A stretch of DNA of 13,482 bases from Cellvibrionales bacterium UBA2618 (GCA_002339165.1 DDJS01000051.1:15968-29449); one strand, 5' to 3'. Positions 1-6,323 are shown, counted from the first letter of the stretch. Program-made: numbers and translations. The notes: generated from the sequence alone by a model not told the origin.

Positions 1-264
1 CGCATACATACCGGAATCGCTGACGGTGTCGATACATACCGCGTCGTAGCCTTCTTCTTGCGCTTTGAGGCCGGCCTCGAAAACGCTCATATCCATGAGT
101 TGGGCATCGTAATAGCTGTCGCCCAATGCCGCTCCCCAAGACACTGCCACAAAGTCAACCGACATGCCGTCGGCAATCATCTCGGGCGCTAACTGTGAGG
201 CGCGGTTTGCAACACCCTCTTGGTCCATTGGAATTGGCACTATGATCTTGATTCTCTTAGTCAC
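1..264 (-). CDS. Asp/Glu/hydantoin racemase-family protein, N-terminal part (runs off the left edge)
   Basis: This is the first 88 codons of a minus-strand gene; the rest lies outside the window. The protein begins with a beta strand (IKIIVPIPMDQEG, residues 6-18) and continues with SYYDAQ (50-55) and an ID-TVSDSG segment (78-85), as in members of the Asp/Glu/hydantoin racemase superfamily (COG4126-like). Family enzymes use two cysteines, one in each half, to racemise or isomerise acids, hydantoins or maleate. At the place I align with the first cysteine this protein has Thr80 (Cys77 lies three residues earlier), so racemase chemistry is not assured; the second site is not visible. I chose the GTG start at 264-262 because a GGGAG ribosome-binding site lies 7 nt upstream and the family-like strand begins right after it. 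It is divergent from the SDR-to-CoA-transferase cluster and may serve the same pathway, which is inference. Confidence 0.75.
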   Translation of the reverse strand, partial: MTKRIKIIVPIPMDQEGVANRASQLAPEMIADGMSVDFVAVSWGAALGDSYYDAQLMDMSVFEAGLKAQEEGYDAVCIDTVSDSGMYA

Positions 265-271
265 TGATGTA

Positions 272-276
272 CTCCC
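272..276 (-). promoter_or_regulatory. Ribosome-binding site fixing a GTG start
   Basis: On the minus strand GGGAG is followed by 7 nt and then GTG (264-262). No ATG in this frame has a comparable site, so it decides the start of the racemase-family gene. Confidence 0.65.
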
Positions 277-341
277 AAACGTGTTAATTTTATTTTTATC
301 GCATGGCCAGCGGCAGGTCGGAAAACGCTATCGGCCCACAC

Positions 342-397
342 TAATGCATGGACCAACTACTGCTAGGTTTAAGGCAAATTATCCGAAAATAATGCAT
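342..397. repeat. Two direct copies of TAATGCAT in the racemase leader
   Basis: TAATGCAT occurs at 342-349 and 390-397, 48 bp start to start. Each contains the palindrome ATGCAT. The position, at and just downstream of the candidate -10 box, would suit repressor half sites, but the copies are short and AT-rich, so chance is possible. Confidence 0.3.
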
Positions 398-424
398 CTA
401 TATTAGCGTAGATTAGATCGTCAA
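397..424 (-). promoter_or_regulatory. Candidate sigma-70 promoter for the racemase-family gene
   Basis: On the minus strand TTGACG (424-419) is followed by a 16-bp spacer and TATAGA (402-397). Five of six and four of six bases match the -35 and -10 consensus. Transcription would begin near 390, leaving a leader of about 125 nt before the GTG at 264. An 8-bp direct repeat TAATGCAT lies at 390-397 and 342-349, at and just after the predicted start. This was judged by eye only. Confidence 0.35.
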
Positions 425-551
425 AAGCTACACTATAACTAGTTGGATAGGATATTTGCAACACCCCACAAGACTTGCAGTTGCTAGCGTAATCGATCCA
501 GAATTTTTAGGCGGAATTGCCAATGAACGATGCAACGAACCCTAATGCGAT

Positions 552-752
552 CTAACTTTGCTGTTTACCGCCCATCAAGCCCGTTTCAATCGGGCCAGTA
601 ATCCGCCGAACAAATTCATTAGTCACTCGGCAACTTACCCACCTAGTCCAACCCCAGTAGCGTTTGATCGCCCGCATCCAGCGCCCAGCAGAACCAATAA
701 TGATGCAGATGGCGGATCCAATAGCGCGAGAGAAAAAGGCATTGATGAGAAA
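552..752 (-). pseudogene. Possible decayed C-terminus of a LysE/RhtB-type exporter
   Basis: The minus strand is open for 66 codons and ends in TAG at 554-552. It encodes a hydrophobic stretch (AIGSAICIIIGSAG, about residues 10-23), then Arg/Trp-rich sequence (RWMRAIKRYWGWTRW) and then VRRITGPIETGL. The last element resembles the RITG-x3-x-GLG ending common in LysE/RhtB amino-acid exporters, and the hydrophobic-then-basic order also fits. The frame is closed by TAA just upstream and no continuous exporter frame exists further up, so if real it is a frameshifted relic. The distance between the basic stretch and the RITG motif is longer than I expect for the family. The resemblance is weak and judged by eye. 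Confidence 0.2.
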
Positions 753-1011
753 TTAGATGACAAAGCACCCAAAAAAAATCACTCCCTTGCGATTTGATCT
801 GCACCTGCATAAGCATCGATTGAGCAACGGATAGGCCGACGTTTTCGACTCCTTGGGCCAGCGCTAGAACCGGCGAACATCTTTGACGGTCGACTACCGG
901 ATTCAATCACCAAACACGAGCATCACCCAGTCGCTGAAAAAGACTGCTGCATAATTAGCCATCCCACATCTACCGCAGGTTTAATTTTTTAGCCGAGCCC
1001 GCGCACACGAC

Positions 1012-1027
1012 ATTTGAATGTTCAAAT
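1012..1027. promoter_or_regulatory. Candidate operator: palindrome ATTTGAA-TG-TTCAAAT
   Basis: A perfect 7-bp inverted repeat with a 2-bp centre lies 104 bp before the SDR start codon. Size and symmetry suit a dimeric repressor of the MarR, TetR or GntR type. No regulator gene is present in the window. It is the strongest palindrome in the spacer upstream of the SDR cluster. Confidence 0.4.
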
Positions 1028-1130
1028 AATTTAGACTGCGGCCACAGGATAGTCTTGACTCGCGCTCACTTTAAATGCAAGGTTCTGAACACAAAAAAAA
1101 TAAAATAGCCTTTCATAGGAGCGTGAGATA

Positions 1131-1895
1131 ATGTCGCTGACAACAGATCTAACTAACAAAGTGGCGCTCATAACGGGTGCCTCATCGGGCATTGGCCGTG
1201 GGGTCGCAATAGCACTGGCAAAATCTGGCTGCCATGTCTATATCAACTACCCCCCTAGCGAAGGCGATAAGGCCGCCCGCGATGTGCAAGCAGCCATCCA
1301 AGACGGCGGCGGTATGGCGTCGTTGGCGCCTGGTGATGTCAGCAGTGAAACGGCTGTAGCCGATATGTTCGACGAATTAATGGCGACCGCTGGACGATTG
1401 GATATTCTTATCAACAATGCCGGCATCGCTCGCTCTGCACCGATTGAAGATATTATCTTGGCAGATTGGCAAGCGGTTATGGCGGTGCACGTCAACGGAA
1501 CTTTTTTGTGCACGCGGGCCGCGCTCCCGATCATGTATCGTCAAGATTCTGGTCGAATTATCAACACCGCGTCGCAACTCGCTTACAAGGGCGCGCCTGG
1601 GTTTGCCCACTATACTGCCGCCAAGGGAGCGATATTATCCTTTACCCGCACGCTTGCCTTAGAAATAGGCACGCGCAACGTCACAGCTAACTGCGTCGCG
1701 CCGGGCGCAACCCTGACGCCTATTTTAGATGACGTTCCAACGGACATACTCGAGGATATCCGCAACGCAATTCCGCGGGGAAAAATTGCCGAAGTCGACG
1801 ATATAGTCGGAACCTATGTGTTTCTTGCCAGCGACAGCGCGGCCCATTTTCGCGGCCAGTGCTTGAGCCCCAACGGCGGCGATGTATTTTTATAA
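1131..1895 (+). CDS. Short-chain dehydrogenase/reductase (FabG/glucose-1-dehydrogenase-like)
   Basis: This 254-aa classical SDR is a cytoplasmic NAD(P)-dependent oxidoreductase of usual length. The cofactor motif TGASSGIG is at residues 15-22 and NNAG at 95-98. The catalytic tetrad is Asn122, Ser148, Tyr161 and Lys165 (YTAAK), and the PG motif is at 191-192. All key residues are present, so it should be active. Neither a clear acidic (NAD) nor basic (NADP) specificity residue stands out after the second strand (INY, 38-40). An AGGAG site 9 nt before the ATG supports the start. It is the first gene of a plus-strand cluster; the next gene begins 40 bp downstream. In glutathione-dependent pathways an SDR oxidises the alcohol of the glutathione conjugate (IsoH) or the alpha-carbinol (LigD), but this role here is inferred from context only. 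The substrate is unknown. Confidence 0.9.
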   Translation: MSLTTDLTNKVALITGASSGIGRGVAIALAKSGCHVYINYPPSEGDKAARDVQAAIQDGGGMASLAPGDVSSETAVADMFDELMATAGRLDILINNAGIARSAPIEDIILADWQAVMAVHVNGTFLCTRAALPIMYRQDSGRIINTASQLAYKGAPGFAHYTAAKGAILSFTRTLALEIGTRNVTANCVAPGATLTPILDDVPTDILEDIRNAIPRGKIAEVDDIVGTYVFLASDSAAHFRGQCLSPNGGDVFL

Positions 1896-1935
1896 AACCA
1901 TCAAGAAATGAATATTTAGCGAGCGCGAGGTCAAT

Positions 1936-2946
1936 ATGCGGGCATGGGAACTGAACAAATTCGGGTTAGACAATCTCACGTTGGTCGAGCGAGAGAAACC
2001 CACAATTGGGCCCACAGAGGTATTGGTGCAGTTGCATGCGGCGTCGATTAATCCGCGCGATCAGCAGATCGTCAGTGGGCATTTTAGCCAAGATGTTAAT
2101 TTTCCGCTGATACCCCTTTCCGACGGCGCCGGCACCGTCGTCGAGGTTGGCAACCAAGTCAGCCGTGTGGCGGTTGGCGATCGAGTCACACCGTTATTTT
2201 TTCCCAATTGGATGGACGGAGATGCACACAGCGGCGAACGCAGCATTTCTGGTGGTTTGGAGACCCATGGCGTGCTGCGAGATTTTGGCGTGTATTCGCA
2301 GGATGCGGTAGTCGCAATTGCCGAACACCTGAGCTTTGCTGAAGCCGCTTGCCTGCCATGCGCTGGACTAACGGCCTGGACCTCACTGGTCCCCATCGCA
2401 AACATTACATCGGCAAACAGCGTACTAATACAAGGCACTGGCGGCGTCGCTATCGCCGCATTGCAATTCGCTAAAGCGATTGGCGCAACGGTTATTATTT
2501 TATCCTCGAGCGATAAAAAATTAGCACGAGCAAAGCGATTGGGTGCGGACCATTGCATCAACTATATCGACATTCCAAATTGGGGTGAAAAAGTATTTCA
2601 ACTCGCCGGACAGGGTGTTGACCTGGTACTCGAAATAGGCGGCACTGGCACCATGGAAAACTCGCTAGCCGCCATTCGTAACGGCGGTCATATTGCGATT
2701 ATTGGCTACATGGCGGGCGCCGATATGGGCATCAGCGTATTTCCATTAATCATAAAATGCGCACATTTACATGGTATAGCCACCGGTAACCGAGAGAATT
2801 ATGCAGCCATGATGAACTTTATTGAGGAGCATAGTATCCAGCCCGAAATTGGCACACGCTACGCATTCAAAGACGCAAATAAAGCGCTGGCAGACCTGGT
2901 GCAAGGCACGCATTTCGGCAAACTGGTCATCGACTACCAGCTTTAA
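1936..2946 (+). CDS. Zinc-less medium-chain (alcohol/quinone-type) NAD(P) oxidoreductase
   Basis: The 336-aa protein has the two MDR domains: an N-terminal GroES-like fold (about 1-125) and a Rossmann domain with GTGGVA at 167-172, followed by SSSDKK (190-195) and a GADHCINY segment (203-210). The usual catalytic zinc ligands are absent: the family Cys-His region reads AASINPRDQQ (35-44), and the GHE region reads LSDGAG (61-66). It therefore resembles the zinc-independent quinone-oxidoreductase side of the MDR family, close to the MDR7-type sequences annotated as zinc-dependent alcohol dehydrogenase-like. Such enzymes often reduce enones or quinones with NAD(P)H, which would suit disposal of a reactive unsaturated carbonyl. 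A GAGG site 5 nt before the ATG supports the start. It lies 40 bp after the SDR gene and 46 bp before the RidA-like gene, so co-transcription is likely. Confidence 0.88.
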   Translation: MRAWELNKFGLDNLTLVEREKPTIGPTEVLVQLHAASINPRDQQIVSGHFSQDVNFPLIPLSDGAGTVVEVGNQVSRVAVGDRVTPLFFPNWMDGDAHSGERSISGGLETHGVLRDFGVYSQDAVVAIAEHLSFAEAACLPCAGLTAWTSLVPIANITSANSVLIQGTGGVAIAALQFAKAIGATVIILSSSDKKLARAKRLGADHCINYIDIPNWGEKVFQLAGQGVDLVLEIGGTGTMENSLAAIRNGGHIAIIGYMAGADMGISVFPLIIKCAHLHGIATGNRENYAAMMNFIEEHSIQPEIGTRYAFKDANKALADLVQGTHFGKLVIDYQL

Positions 2947-2958
2947 TCCAAACACGGC

Positions 2959-2974
2959 GACGTCAGACGACGTC
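2959..2974 (+). other. Short hairpin GACGTC-AGAC-GACGTC between MDR and RidA-like genes
   Basis: Two copies of the palindrome GACGTC flank a 4-nt loop, giving a 6-bp stem that ends 4 nt before the AGAGG ribosome-binding site of the next gene. It is not followed by a T-run, so it is not a terminator. It could tune translation or mRNA processing between the two genes. Confidence 0.35.
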
Positions 2975-2992
2975 AATAGAGGTCTTAATCCG

Positions 2993-3406
2993 ATGGACGC
3001 AAAACAGATAAAAACCTCACCTGACCCCCTGCAACCCTTTCACATAGCGCAGGGATACACGGTTGGCGACCTGCTCTTTACCTCTGGGCAGGCGGCCATA
3101 GATAAACAGGGCAACCTGGTTGGTATCGGCGATTTTGATGCTCAGGCCGAGCAGTCATTTAATAATTTATGCGAAGTCTTAACGCTCGGTGGCTCGAGCC
3201 TAAGGCAAGTGGTCAAGGTGACTATCTATCTAACCGACATGGCAAATTTTGAAAAAATCGTGGCGCTGCGTAAGCGCTTTTTTACGCCGCCCTACCCAGC
3301 CGATACCATCGTTGAAGTCAAATCACTGGCACTGCCCGAGTTAGAAATTGAAATCGAGGCGGTGGCATTAACTAATGGCAATGTACTAGAGGCACACGCA
3401 TCATGA
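2993..3406 (+). CDS. RidA-like (YjgF/YER057c/UK114) family protein lacking the catalytic arginine
   Basis: This 137-aa protein is a full-length RidA-superfamily member, a family that forms trimers. Recognisable elements are LLFTSGQAAID (27-37), VVKVTIYLTDM (73-83) with the following FEKI, and IEIEAVA (119-125). Archetypal RidA hydrolyses reactive enamines and imines with an arginine (Arg105 in E. coli, in P-A-R-S-x-V-E-V). The aligned stretch here is PADTIVEV (102-109), so the position holds Asp104. It therefore belongs to the Rid groups without that arginine, whose activity is not deaminase-like and mostly unknown. I place the start at the ATG at 2993, with AGAGG 10 nt upstream, because a longer reading from 2822 would add 57 unrelated residues inside the MDR gene. 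Its stop overlaps the next start (ATGA), indicating translational coupling with the glutathione transferase genes. Confidence 0.88.
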   Translation: MDAKQIKTSPDPLQPFHIAQGYTVGDLLFTSGQAAIDKQGNLVGIGDFDAQAEQSFNNLCEVLTLGGSSLRQVVKVTIYLTDMANFEKIVALRKRFFTPPYPADTIVEVKSLALPELEIEIEAVALTNGNVLEAHAS

Positions 3407-4128
3407 AACTTTTTTACTCCCCCTTTCACACCTTCATTCACAAAGTACTGGTGACCGCCCACGAGGGAGGGCTGTGGCAGAATATTACCTTTGTACCGAC
3501 CTATCCATTCAAAAACCGTCAAGGCGAGGATCAGGGCGATGCTTACTCGATTGCTGCGCTCAATCCTCTCGATAAGGTACCGATGCTGGCGCTGGATAGC
3601 GGTCAGGTGGTTTATGGTAGCCAGGCGGTTGCCGAGTGCCTCGACAGCATGAGTCAATCGGGAAGGCACCTGTATCCCGCCAACGGTCCGAAACGTTGGG
3701 ATGCCATCACGCGATTGGCGTTGGCCGACACCATGTTCGAGAGCACGGTGATGTTGGTCATGGAGGGTTGGCAACCGGAAGAACAGCAAAGGATTGATTT
3801 TTTTAAATGGATTTGGCCAAAAATTATTCGCGGCTGCGATGCCCTCGAGGTCGCCTGTAAGGGCGGCTTTGACAGCTTTGATATCGGTCAAGCCGCCATG
3901 CTGCACGCCATCAGCTACATGGATTTCAGGGTCAAATTTTACGATGCCAAAGATCCGCTATACCCAGAATTCGATTGCTTTGATAAGCGCCCCAACCTCG
4001 AAGCGTGGTGGCAGGACGCGATACAGCGCCCATCGGTGACCAGCCACTACAACGTCGATTTTGAGGGTGATGACTCTGCGGCCTTTTTGCAACAGCAGGT
4101 AGCGCTGACGCTGGAAGCGCAGCAATGA
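3403..4128 (+). CDS. Glutathione S-transferase family protein (divergent active-site region)
   Basis: The 241-aa protein has an N-terminal thioredoxin-like GST domain (about 1-82) and an all-helical C-terminal domain (about 95-215). The cis-proline motif is VP at 59-60 within NPLDKVPML. The usual Glu/Asp-Ser glutathione-contact pair reads Gly72-Ser73, so the serine is kept and the acidic residue lost. The start of helix 1, usually SPxSPYxRKV, reads SPFHTFIHKV (6-15), so the classical Ser/Cys/Tyr catalytic position is unclear; His9 or Thr10 lies there. The C-terminal FDIGQAAMLHAISYMDFR (159-176) replaces the common S-x-A-D helix cap region. Its ATG overlaps the stop of the RidA-like gene by 4 bp, with AGAGG 10 nt upstream, and its own stop overlaps the next GST start by 4 bp. 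It may act on a pathway-specific electrophile; the class was not determined. Confidence 0.85.
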   Translation: MKLFYSPFHTFIHKVLVTAHEGGLWQNITFVPTYPFKNRQGEDQGDAYSIAALNPLDKVPMLALDSGQVVYGSQAVAECLDSMSQSGRHLYPANGPKRWDAITRLALADTMFESTVMLVMEGWQPEEQQRIDFFKWIWPKIIRGCDALEVACKGGFDSFDIGQAAMLHAISYMDFRVKFYDAKDPLYPEFDCFDKRPNLEAWWQDAIQRPSVTSHYNVDFEGDDSAAFLQQQVALTLEAQQ

Positions 4129-4823
4129 TCAAACACTACTACTGGCCAACGCCAAACGGACACAAGAGCGCTATTATGCTTGAGGAAGTCGGGTTGGAGT
4201 ACCAAGTCTGCCCAGTGAATGTTCTCGAGGGCGAGCAGTTCGACCCAGCCTTTATTGCCATTAGTCCCAACAACCGTGTGCCGGCCATTGTTGACCTCGA
4301 CGGCCCCGACGGAAAACCCTATGGGGTCTTCGAATCTGGGGCGATTTTACTCTATCTGGCGGAAAAGTCTGGCAAGCTGTGGCCTCAAGATATGGCCCGC
4401 CGCCATGACGCGATTCAATGGCTGATGTTTCAAATGGCCAATGTCGGGCCCATGTTCGGTCAAAATGGTTACTTTCAAGGCTATTGCCCAGAGGATGTCC
4501 CGCTCGCTAAAAAGCGCTATCAGGACGTCAGCAACCAGCTCTATGGCGTGATGAATCAGCGACTAGCGACCTCGGAATATCTCGCTGGAGCGGATTATTC
4601 GGTCGCTGATGTCGCCACTTATCCTTGGATTCTTCCGAAGCAACGAGAGATGCATCGAATCGACATCGCCATCTATCCCAACGTTGCCCGGTGGGCGGAT
4701 GCGATCGCCCAGCGACCCGCCGTGCAGCGAGGTCTCGCGTCACTATCGGATTCGATGAAAGTGGGTAATCCGACCAAGACAACCTATGACAATTTATTTG
4801 GTGGCTCACAGTTTAATCGCTGA
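4125..4823 (+). CDS. Nu-class (YfcG/YghU, Ure2p-like) glutathione transferase
   Basis: The 232-aa protein matches the Nu-class signature closely: PTPNGHK at 8-14 with Thr9 and Asn11, SPNNRVPAIVD at 48-58, FESGAILLYLAEK at 70-82, and YSVADVATYPW at 159-169. In E. coli YfcG and YghU these residues bind one or two glutathione molecules and support disulfide-bond reduction and peroxidase activity. In Novosphingobium a Nu-class enzyme acts as a glutathione lyase, removing glutathione from a beta-ether cleavage product. The sequence shows a complete, probably active enzyme. Its ATG overlaps the stop of the preceding GST by 4 bp, so the two should be made in similar amounts. A division of labour, with the first GST conjugating and this one removing glutathione, is an inference from neighbours. 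Confidence 0.92.
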   Translation: MIKHYYWPTPNGHKSAIMLEEVGLEYQVCPVNVLEGEQFDPAFIAISPNNRVPAIVDLDGPDGKPYGVFESGAILLYLAEKSGKLWPQDMARRHDAIQWLMFQMANVGPMFGQNGYFQGYCPEDVPLAKKRYQDVSNQLYGVMNQRLATSEYLAGADYSVADVATYPWILPKQREMHRIDIAIYPNVARWADAIAQRPAVQRGLASLSDSMKVGNPTKTTYDNLFGGSQFNR

Positions 4824-4907
4824 TTACACCCCGAAAAACGCATGGAACGAGCGCTGTGCAATCGAGGCATAAAAAGAGCGATAGCGATCCGCGCAGCAGC
4901 CAAGGAA

Positions 4908-5017
4908 CGCTCGCATGTCATTTCGATAGTTTATCGTCGCGAGCGCCAACCGAGCAGAGTTTTTGCTCACCGCAGTATAACTCTGGGTGCTAAACTGCTC
5001 GCTAAAATCGAGTTATA
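4908..5017 (+). promoter_or_regulatory. Three successive hairpins in the gap before the CoA-transferase gene
   Basis: The 217-bp gap after the second GST gene has three inverted repeats in a row. First, CGCTCGC (4908-4914) pairs with GCGAGCG (4939-4945) and encloses an inner stem CGATA/TATCG (4924-4928/4932-4936). Second, GAGCA (4952-4956) pairs with TGCTC (4964-4968). Third, TATAACTC (4976-4983) pairs with GAGTTATA (5010-5017), ending 9 nt before the GGGAGAG ribosome-binding site. None has a proper T-tract terminator. A leader RNA structure, an RNA-processing site or, for the third repeat, an operator are possible. No known riboswitch is recognised. Confidence 0.35.
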
Positions 5018-5040
5018 AGTATGACTGGGAGAGATAAAGA

Positions 5041-6258
5041 ATGAATAAACCGCTGGAAGGATTGCGCGTTATAGAATTGGGTCAGCTACTTGCTGGCCCC
5101 TTTGCTGGGTGCATGTTGGGCTATTTTGGTGCCGAAGTGATCAAAGTCGAACCTCCGGGCGGTGACCCCATCCGCAATTGGCGCGAGGTCAAAGATGGCA
5201 CCTCTCTATGGTGGCGGAGCCTAGCGCGCAATAAAAAGTGTATCTCGCTCAACCTCAAGACGCCTGAAGGTCGCGATCTGGTCAAACAGTTACTCATCAG
5301 CGCCGACGTCGTCGTCGAAAACTTTCGCCCCGGCGTGCTCGAGGATTGGGGTTTGGATCCAGAATCGCTGCGCGCCGACAATCCAGACCTAATCTACGCG
5401 CGCATTTCTGGCTATGGACAGACCGGCCCCTACGCGAAAAAAGCTGGATTTGCCTCAGCCTGCGAGGCGATCAGTGGTTTTCGCTACGTCAATGGCTATC
5501 CTGACCAGCCCCCAGTTAGACCCAACTTGAGTCTCGGCGATACCATTTCTGGTCTGCATGCCGTATTGGGTATCCTCATGGCTCTGCGCGCCAAGGATCG
5601 TGGCGATGGCGGTCAGGTGGTGGATGTTGCCCTATATGAATCGATGTTTAACTTGCTTGAGGCCGTGGTGCCCGAATACGATGGCGCTGGGATTGTACGA
5701 GAACCCTCGGGAACCACCATCACCGGTATCGTTCCCACCAACACCTACACCTGTAGCGACGGCAAGTATTTAGTGATTGGCGGCAATGGCGACTCTATCT
5801 TCATGCGCCTGATGAAGGCCATAGGTCGCGCCGACATGGCTGAAAATCCAGACTATGCGAGTAACTCCGACCGCGTCGTCCACCAAGACTACATAGACGG
5901 TGTGTTGGCCACTTGGTGCCGCCAGCGACCCATGAAAGATGCCATGCAAGTTCTCGAAGAGAACCGCGTTCCCTGCGGCCCAGTCTATAGCGTTGCCGAC
6001 ATGATGGAAGATCCACACTTTAAACAGCGAGGGCTGTTTGAGCAGGTGGAGATCAACGGCGAACCGCTGCGGATTCCGGCGATGCTGCCCAAACTCAGCG
6101 CCACGCCGGGCACCACGGAGTGGCCAGGCGCCGAAGTCGCCTCCCACAGCGATGAGATTCTGCAGGGCTTGGGACTGGATGGGACGCAGATTGAGGCGCT
6201 CAAACAACGCGGTATCGTCGCCGACAGTGGCCTATCTCAAGGCGATGATCAGGCCTAA
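5041..6258 (+). CDS. Family III (CaiB/BaiF) CoA-transferase
   Basis: This 405-aa protein has the usual length and landmarks of family III CoA-transferases, in which two interlocked monomers move CoA between acids through an aspartyl-CoA intermediate. It opens with PLEGLRVIELGQLLAGPFA (4-22), then GAEVIKVEPPGGDP (30-43), ENFRPG (93-98) and SGYGQTGP (123-130). The catalytic aspartate is Asp167 in LGDTISGLHAVLG, matching Asp169 of formyl-CoA transferase. The GGNGDS loop (247-252) is in the glycine-rich region that closes over the active site. The substrate (for example oxalate, citramalate, mesaconate, carnitine or a longer acid) cannot be told by eye. GGGAGAG 7 nt before the ATG supports the start. 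It follows the GST pair on the same strand and would supply the acid-to-CoA step; IsoG in isoprene degradation belongs to the same family. It faces the DUF1993 gene convergently. Confidence 0.92.
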   Translation: MNKPLEGLRVIELGQLLAGPFAGCMLGYFGAEVIKVEPPGGDPIRNWREVKDGTSLWWRSLARNKKCISLNLKTPEGRDLVKQLLISADVVVENFRPGVLEDWGLDPESLRADNPDLIYARISGYGQTGPYAKKAGFASACEAISGFRYVNGYPDQPPVRPNLSLGDTISGLHAVLGILMALRAKDRGDGGQVVDVALYESMFNLLEAVVPEYDGAGIVREPSGTTITGIVPTNTYTCSDGKYLVIGGNGDSIFMRLMKAIGRADMAENPDYASNSDRVVHQDYIDGVLATWCRQRPMKDAMQVLEENRVPCGPVYSVADMMEDPHFKQRGLFEQVEINGEPLRIPAMLPKLSATPGTTEWPGAEVASHSDEILQGLGLDGTQIEALKQRGIVADSGLSQGDDQA

Positions 6259-6261
6259 AAG

Positions 6262-6293
6262 AAAAAACAGCGGCTGGTGAACACCCCCGCCGC
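6262..6293 (-). terminator. Rho-independent terminator for the DUF1993 gene
   Basis: On the minus strand GCGGC (6293-6289) pairs with GCCGC (6274-6270), with a further inner GGT/ACC stem around a GTTC loop. Two bases later comes a run of six T (6267-6262), then C and four T. This is a good intrinsic terminator shape about 40 bp after the DUF1993 stop codon. On the plus strand no T-run follows, so it serves the minus-strand gene. An alternative stem CCCGCC/GGCGGG (6286-6291/6299-6304) overlaps it. Confidence 0.55.
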
Positions 6294-6323
6294 AAGCTGG
6301 CGGGTAACGACGACTGAGCTCTG

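Larger units (their letters stand above)
265..1130. other. 866-bp divergent spacer, no convincing intact gene
   Basis: The spacer lies between the racemase-family gene and the SDR gene. It is richer in A and T than the flanking genes. It holds the candidate minus-strand promoter at 397-424, a possible coding remnant at 552-752 and a palindrome at 1012-1027. Open frames at 558-797 (plus) and 643-906 (minus) overlap each other, lack ribosome-binding sites and match no family I recognise. I found no clear sigma-70 promoter for the SDR gene: TTGACT at 1055-1060 has no acceptable -10 box at 16-18 bp. Confidence 0.5.

Noticed and set aside
558..906. Overlapping open frames on both strands (558-797 plus, 643-906 minus)
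   Set aside because: Low-complexity, unfamiliar sequences without ribosome-binding sites, on opposite strands of the same DNA.
1055..1106. TTGACT and TAAAAT as a promoter for the SDR gene
   Set aside because: TTGACT (1055-1060) and TAAAAT (1101-1106) are 40 bp apart, far outside the 16-18 bp range, and neither has a suitable partner.
2822..2992. Longer start for the RidA-like gene giving 194 aa
   Set aside because: The extra 57 residues read through the end of the MDR gene and are unlike the family; the ATG at 2993 has its own ribosome-binding site and gives the usual length.
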